Origin: Flavobacterium sp.
GTDB lineage: Bacteria > Bacteroidota > Bacteroidia > Flavobacteriales > Flavobacteriaceae
DNA: 64,000 nt
Direction: 5' to 3'
Assembly (NCBI GenBank): GCA_023259675.1
Contig: JALRGT010000006.1
Location: forward strand, 62,001 to 126,000
How positions within the stretch are numbered: the stretch's first letter is position 1; each line of letters begins with the position of its first letter. The translations under genes and the position numbers were made by a program. Shown here one piece after another: positions 26,681 to 34,507 of this stretch. Under the pieces are notes generated by a model. That model saw only the letters and a list, made by a program, of their open reading frames with translations. It did not search any database and had not been told where the DNA came from.

Positions 26681-27868
26681 TTAGTCTAGAATTGCCGCAA
26701 TTCCGGGCAATGTTCTACCTTCAAGCATTTCAAGCATCGCTCCTCCACCTGTTGAAACGTAACTTACTTTGTGTTCAAAACCAAATTGTTTTACGGCTGC
26801 AACTGAATCACCACCACCTACAAGAGAGAAAGCTCCGTTTGCTGTAGCTTCGGCAATAAAATTACCTAATTCAATTGTTCCATTGGCAAAACTCTCCATT
26901 TCAAAAACACCTAATGGTCCGTTCCAAAGAATAGTTTTAGATTCTAAAATTACTTTTTTGAAGTTTTCCAATGATTTTGGTCCGGCATCTAATCCTTCCC
27001 ATCCATCAGGAATTTCTCTTACATCCACAACTTGAGTATTGGCTGTATTTGAAAAGTCATCAGCAGCTATAACATCAACCGGAATATGGATTTGAACTCC
27101 TTTTTCTTTGGCTAATCTTAATATTTCAAGTGCTAAATCTTGTTTGTCGTCTTCACAGATAGAGTTTCCTACTTTCCCACCTAACGCTTTAACAAAAGTA
27201 AAAGTCATCCCTCCACCAATAATCATGTGGTCTACTTTATCCAAAATATTCTCGATAACCGTGATTTTTGAAGACACTTTAGAACCTCCTAAAACTGCTG
27301 TTACCGGTTTTTCGCTATTTTTTAAAACTTTATTTAAACTCTCAATTTCTTTAGCCAATAAAAATCCGAAACATTTGTGTTCTGGGAAAAATTGTGCAAT
27401 TATTGTAGTAGAAGCGTGTGCTCTGTGCGCTGTTCCAAAAGCATCGTTTACGTAGATATCACCCAAAGAAGCCAATTCTTTTGCAAAAGCAACATCTCCA
27501 GCCTCTTCTTCAGCATGAAAACGTAAATTTTCCAATAATAAAACTTCTCCAGCCTGTAATTGGTCTGCAGCTGTTTTTGCAGCTTCTCCAACACAGTCAG
27601 TAGCAAATTTTACTGATACTCCAAGGATTTCTGATGCCGTTTTTAAAATATGTTTTAATGAATATTTTTCTTCAACTCCTTTTGGTCTTCCTAAGTGAGA
27701 CATTAAAATTACGCTTCCGCCATCAGCAAGAATTTTATCAATCGTTGGTTTTGCAGCTTCGATACGAGTAGCGTCCGTTACATTAAAGTTTTCATCCAAA
27801 GGCACGTTAAAATCAACGCGTATAATTGCTTTTTTATTTTTAAAATCGAAATCGTTTAAAGTCTTCAT
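26681..27868 (-). CDS. pgk: Phosphoglycerate kinase
   Basis: This 395-residue glycolytic enzyme transfers phosphate from 1,3-bisphosphoglycerate to ADP. The family signatures [16 protein letters not shown] and [10 protein letters not shown] are at the N-terminus. [11 protein letters not shown], the hinge [11 protein letters not shown], and [13 protein letters not shown] with [15 protein letters not shown] at the C-terminus are also present. It is full length and intact. Confidence 0.98.
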   Translation of the reverse strand: MKTLNDFDFKNKKAIIRVDFNVPLDENFNVTDATRIEAAKPTIDKILADGGSVILMSHLGRPKGVEEKYSLKHILKTASEILGVSVKFATDCVGEAAKTAADQLQAGEVLLLENLRFHAEEEAGDVAFAKELASLGDIYVNDAFGTAHRAHASTTIIAQFFPEHKCFGFLLAKEIESLNKVLKNSEKPVTAVLGGSKVSSKITVIENILDKVDHMIIGGGMTFTFVKALGGKVGNSICEDDKQDLALEILRLAKEKGVQIHIPVDVIAADDFSNTANTQVVDVREIPDGWEGLDAGPKSLENFKKVILESKTILWNGPLGVFEMESFANGTIELGNFIAEATANGAFSLVGGGDSVAAVKQFGFEHKVSYVSTGGGAMLEMLEGRTLPGIAAILD

Positions 27869-27906
27869 TTAGATCTGTTTTTTAGTTTATTTTTTTGAAA
27901 GTGCAA

Positions 27907-27914
27907 CAAATATA
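27907..27914 (-). promoter_or_regulatory. -7 promoter box for pgk
   Basis: The minus strand reads TATATTTG, a perfect TAnnTTTG match, 38 nt before the pgk start. No obvious -33 TTG was seen. Confidence 0.5.
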
Positions 27915-28020
27915 GAACTTTTAGATTAGTATTAAATTTGAATGATTAGAAAAAATCATGCTAACCGAAACGAAAACGTTGTAAATTAACAAATTAAACA
28001 TTTTCCGTTTAAAAATATCC

Positions 28021-28048
28021 CACTATATTTTTAAAGTTTCTTATAGTG
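28021..28048 (-). terminator. Weak hairpin after the glycan AraC gene
   Basis: CACTATA (28021-28027) and TATAGTG (28042-28048) form a 7-bp stem with a 14-nt loop, seven bases beyond the regulator stop. The T-run on the minus strand is imperfect, so its role as terminator is uncertain. Confidence 0.4.
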
Positions 28049-28054
28049 ACCATT

Positions 28055-28939
28055 CTAATTATTGAGGTAAAAATCATTTTTATTGCGGTATTCACCTGGA
28101 GTGAGGCTTACTATTTGTTTGAATATTTTTGAAAAATGAGGCAAATTAGAAAAACCCGTATCCAACGCGATTTCTAAAAATGTTTTATTGGTAGTTGCAA
28201 TAAGGTATTGTGCTCGCTCAATCTTTTTCTCATGAATGTAATTTAGAGGCCTTTGTCCAGTATGGATGAAAAATTGTTTCGAAAAATAATCCTGATTTTG
28301 GTTAACTCTTTTGGCCAATTGTGCCACAGTAAGGTTTTCGCTTAAATGAAGTTGTATATAACTCATTGTGTCCAAAATTTTTGAAGGTGTTGTTTGTGTA
28401 TTTTTTTGTTTAAAATTGGGATCCTCTAAAAATCTAGAAATCAATTGAAGAAGAATACCCTGATTTTCAAATTTCAAATGTGTTTTCATTTTATCATTAA
28501 GAGAGCGGTATTCTTTGTAATAGGCTTCTTTCTCATATACTTTCGGATTATCGGACCTATTTATTCCCCTTCCCGGATTGATTTGAAGCATTCTTTTGAC
28601 AAGAGTTATATCCATTTCAGAAGCGGCCAGTTTCATCACATTTCTATTTTGATTAAACAAAGAAATTCCATCGGGAGATTCTTCAAAAAACTGAATGAAA
28701 TATTGACTCAAATAATCATCACAGTTCAGATTACAAATCGTAAAACTCGGAATCAAGTATAAATAACCGGGCTCTAAGGTCAGTCGACCCGAGCTATTAG
28801 AAATAAAGCCATTTCCTTCGTCAATATAATACAAACGATAATACGGACTAATTACATTGTTGTAATTCCATTTGTCGTTAAGTTTCACATAATCAATATG
28901 TAATAATGAAAAGTAGTATTTAAAAATATTTTTAGACAT
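28055..28939 (-). CDS. AraC-family regulator of the fucosidase/GH97 locus
   Basis: I start it at the ATG at 28939 (MSKNIFKYYFS, 294 residues). An upstream ATG (29056) would translate a DNA direct repeat that is better read as operator. The N-terminal part (about 1-190) is an AraC_binding cupin-like sensor. The C-terminal AraC HTH domain (about 200-292) includes LTVAQLAKRVNQNQDYFSKQF and FLEIALDTGFSNLPHFSKIFKQ (22 residues, read across positions about 255-276). It is divergent from the GH29 fucosidase and is probably its activator, with fucose or a fucoside as candidate effector. Confidence 0.87.
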   Translation of the reverse strand: MSKNIFKYYFSLLHIDYVKLNDKWNYNNVISPYYRLYYIDEGNGFISNSSGRLTLEPGYLYLIPSFTICNLNCDDYLSQYFIQFFEESPDGISLFNQNRNVMKLAASEMDITLVKRMLQINPGRGINRSDNPKVYEKEAYYKEYRSLNDKMKTHLKFENQGILLQLISRFLEDPNFKQKNTQTTPSKILDTMSYIQLHLSENLTVAQLAKRVNQNQDYFSKQFFIHTGQRPLNYIHEKKIERAQYLIATTNKTFLEIALDTGFSNLPHFSKIFKQIVSLTPGEYRNKNDFYLNN

Positions 28940-28958
28940 ATTAGTCGAATTGGCTTTT

Positions 28959-28997
28959 AAAAATCGGTTTTGTGTAATAAAAAATCGGTTTTGTGTA
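28959..28997. promoter_or_regulatory. Candidate AraC operator: 18-bp direct repeat, 21-bp period
   Basis: AAAAATCGGTTTTGTGTA occurs at 28959-28976 and identically at 28980-28997. The 21-bp centre spacing puts both half-sites on the same helix face, as at araI1/araI2 of E. coli. It lies upstream of a TACATTTG -7 box (29021) for the fucosidase operon, just upstream of the divergent regulator start. Confidence 0.7.
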
Positions 28998-29020
28998 AAA
29001 ATAATTATTAAACTATCTTC

Positions 29021-29028
29021 TACATTTG
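29021..29028 (+). promoter_or_regulatory. -7 promoter box for the fucosidase operon
   Basis: TACATTTG matches TAnnTTTG. The expected -33 region falls over or beside the second copy of the 18-bp direct repeat and lacks a TTG at normal spacing, which fits an activator-dependent promoter. The leader to the GH29 ATG would be about 190 nt. Confidence 0.5.
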
Positions 29029-29132
29029 TATTTGAATGTTTTGTTTTTTGATTCAAAAATAATAAATAATGAAATTTTTACAATAAATATTTAAGTAATA
29101 CTTAGGTTTATTACTATGAATGTTCGTTTTAA

Positions 29133-29160
29133 GAATGATAAATGATTCCATTTATCATTC
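29133..29160 (+). promoter_or_regulatory. Perfect hairpin in the fucosidase leader
   Basis: GAATGATAAATG (29133-29144) and CATTTATCATTC (29149-29160) form a perfect 12-bp stem with loop ATTC. No T-run follows, so it is not a normal terminator. It lies in the 5' leader, 67 nt before the GH29 start. Confidence 0.6.
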
Positions 29161-29226
29161 CATATTTATTGAAAAGCAAAAATATTTAGTCGGAAATATA
29201 TAATAATAAATTATAATCAAATACAG

Positions 29227-30873
29227 ATGAATAGAAGAAATGCTTTAAAATTGGGTGCTTCCGCATTAGCCGGACTATATTTATCTCCTTTGTTGGGTCA
29301 ATCAAAAATATTGAATTCAACTATTGCTAAAGGCCCTTTTGAACCTACTTGGGATTCACTTGAAAAATATATAGTCCCTGATTGGTTTCGCGATGCCAAG
29401 TTTGGAATGTGGGCCCATTGGGGACCTCAATGTGAACCTGAAGCAGGCGATTGGTATGGACGAGGAATGTATGAGGAAGGTTCCAGACAGTATAAATTTC
29501 ATGTCGAAAAATACGGTCATCCGTCAAAATTTGGTTTTAAAGATGTTATTAATGTTTGGAAAGCCGACAACTGGAATCCAGAAGAATTGGTGAGTTTATA
29601 TAAAGAGGCTGGAGCCAAATATTTCATGGCAATGGCCAATCATCATGATAATTTAGATCTTTACGACAGTAAATATCAGCCTGATTGGAATTCGACTAAA
29701 ATGGGTCCTAAAAAAGATATTATTGCGGGTTGGGAAAAAGCAGCTCGAAAAGCAGGCTTACCTTTTGCGGTTAGTGTTCATGCGGCCCATGCATGGAATT
29801 GGTTTGATACTTCTCAGGGTGCCGATAAAAATGGCTTACTTGCTGGAGTCCCTTATGATGGAAAATTGACTAAAGCAGATGGAAAAGGAACTTGGTGGGA
29901 AGGTTTGGATCCTCAAGATTTGTATGCGCAAAATCATCCTTTAAGTCAGAAACCTTTAGATGATTCATCTGTCCACAGTCAATGGGATTGGGGAGATGGG
30001 GCTTCAATACCATCTGAAGCATATATAGAAAAATTTCACGATAGAACAATTGATTTGATTGACAAATACAATCCCGATATGGTTTATTTTGACGATACGG
30101 CATTGCCATTGTGGCCTGTTAGTGATGCTGGTTTGCGAATTGCTGCGCATTTGTATAACAAGAGTCTTCAAAAAAATAAAACAGTTCAAACTGTTGTTAC
30201 AGGCAAGATTCTAAATGAACAACAACGTAAAGCCCTTGTTTGGGATATTGAAAAAGGCCAAAGTAACGCAATTGAACCCTTACCTTGGCAAACCGATACT
30301 TGTATTGGGAATTGGCATTACGACAGAACCGTTTATAATGATAAGCGTTATAAATCGGCTAAAACCGTCATTCATACTTTAATTGATGTAGTGAGTAAAA
30401 ACGGGAACCTGATGCTCAATATTCCGGTGCGTGGAGACGGAAGTATTGATGAGTTAGAACGAGAAATTGTTGCCGAAATAGGTGTTTGGATGAAACTAAA
30501 CAGCAAAAGTATTTACGGTACACGTCCTTGGAAACTATTTGGCGAAGGCCCACAACAAGAAAGTGCGGGAGCATTAACCGCTCAAGGTTTTAATGAAGGA
30601 AAAGGAAAACCGTATACATCAGAAGACATTCGTTTTGCGCAAAAAGATAAAGTACTTTATGCTACCGTAATGGCTTGGCCAGAAAGTGGTACTGCAATTA
30701 TTAAAAGCTTAGGGAAATCATCCCCACATCACACAGAGAAAATAAAACAAATTAGACTGGTAAGTACAGGAGAAAAACTGAAATTCAAACTGAAATCAAA
30801 TACACTTGAAGTCTGTTTTCCTGAACAAAAACCAGAAGCTTCTTATGCGAATGCATTGGAGATTATTTCATGA
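29227..30873 (+). CDS. Alpha-L-fucosidase, GH29, with Tat-like signal
   Basis: This 548-residue exported glycosidase has a twin-arginine-like start (MNRRNALKLGASALAG). A GH29 catalytic domain spans about 45-420, with WFRDAKFGMWAHWGPQ, MANHHDNLDLYDSKYQ and the likely nucleophile Asp in NPDMVYFDDTALPLW. A beta-rich C-terminal domain follows. It releases alpha-L-fucose from glycans, probably in the periplasm. It is first in an operon with GH97 and a mutarotase, and is divergent from an AraC regulator. No SusC/SusD pair is next to it. Confidence 0.93.
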   Translation: MNRRNALKLGASALAGLYLSPLLGQSKILNSTIAKGPFEPTWDSLEKYIVPDWFRDAKFGMWAHWGPQCEPEAGDWYGRGMYEEGSRQYKFHVEKYGHPSKFGFKDVINVWKADNWNPEELVSLYKEAGAKYFMAMANHHDNLDLYDSKYQPDWNSTKMGPKKDIIAGWEKAARKAGLPFAVSVHAAHAWNWFDTSQGADKNGLLAGVPYDGKLTKADGKGTWWEGLDPQDLYAQNHPLSQKPLDDSSVHSQWDWGDGASIPSEAYIEKFHDRTIDLIDKYNPDMVYFDDTALPLWPVSDAGLRIAAHLYNKSLQKNKTVQTVVTGKILNEQQRKALVWDIEKGQSNAIEPLPWQTDTCIGNWHYDRTVYNDKRYKSAKTVIHTLIDVVSKNGNLMLNIPVRGDGSIDELEREIVAEIGVWMKLNSKSIYGTRPWKLFGEGPQQESAGALTAQGFNEGKGKPYTSEDIRFAQKDKVLYATVMAWPESGTAIIKSLGKSSPHHTEKIKQIRLVSTGEKLKFKLKSNTLEVCFPEQKPEASYANALEIIS

Positions 30874-30925
30874 TAGTTTGCAATGATCTAAAATGTACAA
30901 AGACTAAAAATTAAACAAAATAAAA

Positions 30926-32857
30926 ATGAAATATATTTATCTGTTCATCTATCTCTTTACATTAACTGCGTTTACAATAAATGCTCAGGAAATTATTTCT
31001 CCTAATAAAAATATTAAAGTAATTGTAGAGAAGCAATCTGATGAAAAGTCTTTTGGTCAGGTGTATTTTAGAATTTTATATAAAAATAAATCGGGGTATA
31101 CTGAAGTAATTCCAAATTCACCTTTGGGTATTGTACGTAATGATCAACAATTTTCAGACAATCTAAAATTTATTGGTGAATCAAAGTCTAAAACAGTAAA
31201 CGAAAAATATGAAATGATTTCTGGTAAAAGGAAATTGTGTGAAAATTTAGGCAATGAAAAAGTACTTAAGTATGTAAATTCGAACAATAAACCAATGAAT
31301 ATTGTTTTTAGAGTTTATAATGACGGGGTTGCTTTTCGTTATGAATTTACTGAAAAGTCAAATTCAGTAGTTGATATTATTGACGAAACTACCACTTATA
31401 CAATTCCTTCATCAACAAATCGTTGGGTACAACCATTCAAAAATTCTTATGAAGATTTTTTCCCTTTTTCGGATACAGGAAAGGGTGAGGATAATAAACA
31501 AGAATGGGGATTTCCAGCATTGTTTAAAATAAATAATAATAATAATAATAATCCTGTTTGGGTATTAATATCAGAAGCAAATATTACAGAAAATAATTGT
31601 GCTGCTAGATTAACAAACATTAAAAACCCAAATCAATATAAAGTAACCTACGCTCCTGCTAGAGATGATTTTAAGCAAGTAGGTGTAAAAACGATGTTGC
31701 CGTGGTTTTCACAGTGGCATACATTAATACTTGGTGAACTCTCTGATGTAGTTGAATCTACTTTAATTACTGATATTAGTGAACCAAATACATTAAAAGA
31801 AACAAGTTGGATTAAACCAGGCGCTGTTTCATGGATTTATTGGGCATTTAATCATGGTTCTAAAGATTATCAAAAAGTTGTTGAATACACGGATTTGGCT
31901 GTAGAAATGAAATGGCCTTATGTGCTTATTGACTGGGAATGGGATGTCATGACTAATGGTGGAGATATCGTTGCTGCTGTAAATTATGCTAAAAGCAAAG
32001 GAGTCAAACCTTTAATGTGGTATAATTCAGGTACAGAATGGTTAGAACCAACTCCTGTTGACCGTATGTTAACATCAGAGAAAAGAAACAAAGAATTAGC
32101 TTGGTTAAAAGAAATTGGGGTTTACGGTATTAAAGTAGATTTTTTTAATGGAGATCAACAGGATATGATGAAATATTATATTGATATTTTAAAAGATGCT
32201 GCGAAATATCAAATCATGGTAAATTTCCACGGAGCAACTGTTCCACGAGGATGGGCTCGAACGTATCCAAATTTAATGACCACCGAAGCGGTTTATGGAG
32301 CCGAATGGTATAACAATAAAGCTATCTTGACCAATAAAGCTGCAGCTCATAATACTACACTACCATTCACCAGAAATGTAATTGGTTCGATGGATTATAC
32401 TCCTGTAACTTTTTCTGATTCTCAGCATCCTCATATTACTTCTTATGGTCATGAATTAGCTTTGTCAGTAGTTTTTGAATCCGGTTTTCAACATTTTGCC
32501 GATAGGCCTAAAGCTTATTATGATTTACCTCAAGAACCTAAGGAATTTTTAAAAAATGTACCGGTTACTTGGGATGATACAAAACTTGTAGATGGTTATC
32601 CTGGAGAGAAAGTCATAATTGCTAGAAAAAAAGGAGATCAATGGTATCTGGGAGGAATTAATGGAAAGGCTGAAAAACAAACATTACAAATTAATTTTAA
32701 TTTTCTAGATAAGGGTAATTATAAATTAAAGCTCATTAAAGATGGTGAAAATGATAAGTCATTTGCGGTCGAAGTTATAAAAGTTAAAAAAGGAAGTGTT
32801 TTAAATGTTGAATGTCTTCCAAGAGGAGGGTTTGTAGCCGTGATTGAAAAAAAATAA
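30926..32857 (+). CDS. Glycoside hydrolase family 97 protein
   Basis: This 643-residue protein has a signal peptide (about residues 1-21). A GH97 N-terminal beta-sandwich spans about 25-285, the (beta/alpha)8 barrel about 290-560 and a C-terminal beta domain follows. Barrel motifs include SWIYWAFNHGSKDYQ, YVLIDWEWDV, GIKVDFFNGDQQDMM and MTTEAVYGAEWY. The Asp in KVDFF suggests the retaining branch (alpha-galactosidase-type) rather than SusB-type inverting alpha-glucosidase; this is inference. An (AAT)7 tract encodes seven Asn near residue 205. Confidence 0.9.
   Translation: MKYIYLFIYLFTLTAFTINAQEIISPNKNIKVIVEKQSDEKSFGQVYFRILYKNKSGYTEVIPNSPLGIVRNDQQFSDNLKFIGESKSKTVNEKYEMISGKRKLCENLGNEKVLKYVNSNNKPMNIVFRVYNDGVAFRYEFTEKSNSVVDIIDETTTYTIPSSTNRWVQPFKNSYEDFFPFSDTGKGEDNKQEWGFPALFKINNNNNNNPVWVLISEANITENNCAARLTNIKNPNQYKVTYAPARDDFKQVGVKTMLPWFSQWHTLILGELSDVVESTLITDISEPNTLKETSWIKPGAVSWIYWAFNHGSKDYQKVVEYTDLAVEMKWPYVLIDWEWDVMTNGGDIVAAVNYAKSKGVKPLMWYNSGTEWLEPTPVDRMLTSEKRNKELAWLKEIGVYGIKVDFFNGDQQDMMKYYIDILKDAAKYQIMVNFHGATVPRGWARTYPNLMTTEAVYGAEWYNNKAILTNKAAAHNTTLPFTRNVIGSMDYTPVTFSDSQHPHITSYGHELALSVVFESGFQHFADRPKAYYDLPQEPKEFLKNVPVTWDDTKLVDGYPGEKVIIARKKGDQWYLGGINGKAEKQTLQINFNFLDKGNYKLKLIKDGENDKSFAVEVIKVKKGSVLNVECLPRGGFVAVIEKK
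31532..31552 (+). repeat. AAT microsatellite (7 copies) in GH97
   Basis: Seven tandem AAT triplets encode Asn7 in the N-terminal domain. Changes in copy number stay in frame. Confidence 0.85.
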
Positions 32858-32887
32858 AACCTAATCTATTTCTTATTTAATAAATTT

Positions 32888-33238
32888 ATGAGCTCCAAAA
32901 AAATATGTTATGCCTGTGATTTAATTGATAATCCGGAATTAATTGAAGAGTACAAAAAGTATCATTCTAAAGGCAATGAATGGCCAGAAATCACAAAAAG
33001 CATCAAAGATTCCGGAATTATAGACATGGAAATTTATATTCTAGCCAATCGATTATTTATGATAATGGAAGTCGATGAAACCTATTCTCCAGAACGCAAA
33101 CAAAAAATGGATGCCGAAAACCCAAAAGTTCAGGAATGGGAAAAATTAATGTGGAAATTTCAACAAGCTCCTCCAGGCGCAAAAGAAGGGGAGAAATGGT
33201 TACCTATGGAACAAATTTATAAACTACCCGAAAACTAA
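32888..33238 (+). CDS. L-rhamnose/L-fucose mutarotase family protein
   Basis: This 116-residue protein of the RhaM family (dimeric alpha/beta barrel) interconverts alpha and beta anomers of deoxy sugars. It has the family's ACDLIDNPELIEEYKKYH start, DMEIYILANRLFMIMEVD centre and WEKLMWKFQQAPPGA end. Being 30 nt after GH97 and downstream of a fucosidase, L-fucose is a better guess than L-rhamnose as substrate. It is cytoplasmic, so released sugar is presumably imported. Confidence 0.85.
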   Translation: MSSKKICYACDLIDNPELIEEYKKYHSKGNEWPEITKSIKDSGIIDMEIYILANRLFMIMEVDETYSPERKQKMDAENPKVQEWEKLMWKFQQAPPGAKEGEKWLPMEQIYKLPEN

Positions 33239-33244
33239 AATAGA

Positions 33245-33291
33245 TTTCGGTAAACTCCTGAAAAATCCTAAAATTAAAAATGTTACCGAAA
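33245..33291. repeat. Inverted repeat in convergent gap
   Basis: TTTCGGTAA (33245-33253) and TTACCGAAA (33283-33291) form a 9-bp stem with a 29-nt spacer, in the 253-nt gap between the mutarotase and sprF ends. No T-run follows. I see no gene in the rest of this gap. Confidence 0.4.
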
Positions 33292-33491
33292 ATAGATTGA
33301 AACCCATTATGATAAAGTCAAAAAAATTGAAATTATTATGATGGGTAAATCAATGGTTTTGAAAACTTAGGCAAATAGTTTAAGACTGTTAAACAATAAA
33401 CCGCAACAACATTTCTATTTAGAATTTTAAATCTAATTTACTTACTTTAACCACAATCATTTGTCCTTTTTCAAGTGACAATTAAAACCGA

Positions 33492-34466
33492 TTAATCATG
33501 CACCGGACTTTGTGTACAAGGACAATTACTGATTTTTGCAAAGAAATCCACTCCGATGGTTACCACGTGAGTCCCAGAGTTAAATCTAGCTAACGCATTT
33601 AAAGTAACCTGATAAGAATATCCAAAATAAAAATTAGACTTCTTAAATCCAGCCATTGGTCCTAAATTTAAAGGTTTAAAAACCTGATCGTTCAAAAAAC
33701 GATAGGATACTCCCGCCCAGTAGTAATCTTCATACTTATTAAACTTCCTGTACTTTATATTCACATCTGTACTCGAACGTTTGTCACTGGCAAACAACTG
33801 ATAGTAAACAGACGGCTCATATTCGACCCTACTATTGGCGGGGCCTTTAATCACATATCCGGAATAGATTTGATAATTCAAAAGTAAATTAGGCTCTACT
33901 CCCATATATTTATCGATATTCTTAGTCAAAATATTGCTAGCATTAAGACTGAGGTAAAAGCTATTGTTTCTGTACAATGCACCAATATCAAAGTTGTTGT
34001 TTGAATTTGAACGGTTGTCCGTGATACTCGGATCTAAAACAGGAATTTCATAGGTTGTATTAAAATTTTGAATGTCTATTTTGAAGTTATTAATATTATA
34101 AGAAATCCCCAAAGACAAATACTGTTTGGTATAATAATCTAGGATAAGATGTTGTGCAAAAGAAAATTTGGCCCCTGTCTGTCTGGTATTCCCATTACTG
34201 TCATTGTAAAAAGAAACTCCAACTCCGGAACGATCGGCAATTCTAAAATCGGCATAAACCGACTGGTTTTCCGGAGCATCTTTTATCCCCACCCATTGCG
34301 TCAGTCCGTTGGCCCTAATTTTAAGATTATCTCCAATCCCGGCAAAAGTTGGCGATACCACAAAATGATTGTCTGCCAAATACTGGGTGTAAACAGGCAA
34401 ATTCAACTCCTGGCCATAACTTGAAGTCATGGCCAAAAAAAGAACTGATAGTATTATTTTTTTCAT
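33492..34466 (-). CDS. sprF: PorP/SprF-family outer-membrane protein, SprF-like
   Basis: This 324-residue protein has a signal peptide (residues 1-18) and an outer-membrane beta-barrel of the PorP/SprF family. Characteristic features are the N-terminal LPVYTQYLADNHFVVSPTFAGI and later AGVSYRFLNDQVFKPLNLGPM segments (both 21-22 residues). SprF proteins sit beside SprB-like cargo and are needed for its delivery or surface attachment by the T9SS. It directly follows the giant adhesin (41 nt), the same order as sprB-sprF in F. johnsoniae. Confidence 0.88.
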   Translation of the reverse strand: MKKIILSVLFLAMTSSYGQELNLPVYTQYLADNHFVVSPTFAGIGDNLKIRANGLTQWVGIKDAPENQSVYADFRIADRSGVGVSFYNDSNGNTRQTGAKFSFAQHLILDYYTKQYLSLGISYNINNFKIDIQNFNTTYEIPVLDPSITDNRSNSNNNFDIGALYRNNSFYLSLNASNILTKNIDKYMGVEPNLLLNYQIYSGYVIKGPANSRVEYEPSVYYQLFASDKRSSTDVNIKYRKFNKYEDYYWAGVSYRFLNDQVFKPLNLGPMAGFKKSNFYFGYSYQVTLNALARFNSGTHVVTIGVDFFAKISNCPCTQSPVHD

Positions 34467-34507
34467 TTGAATATCTCTAATTTAAATAACATAGCTATTG
34501 TTATCTG

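Noticed and set aside
28940..29056. N-terminal extension of the glycan AraC regulator
   Set aside because: It would translate the 18-bp direct repeat and low-complexity DNA; the ATG at 28939 gives a normal length.
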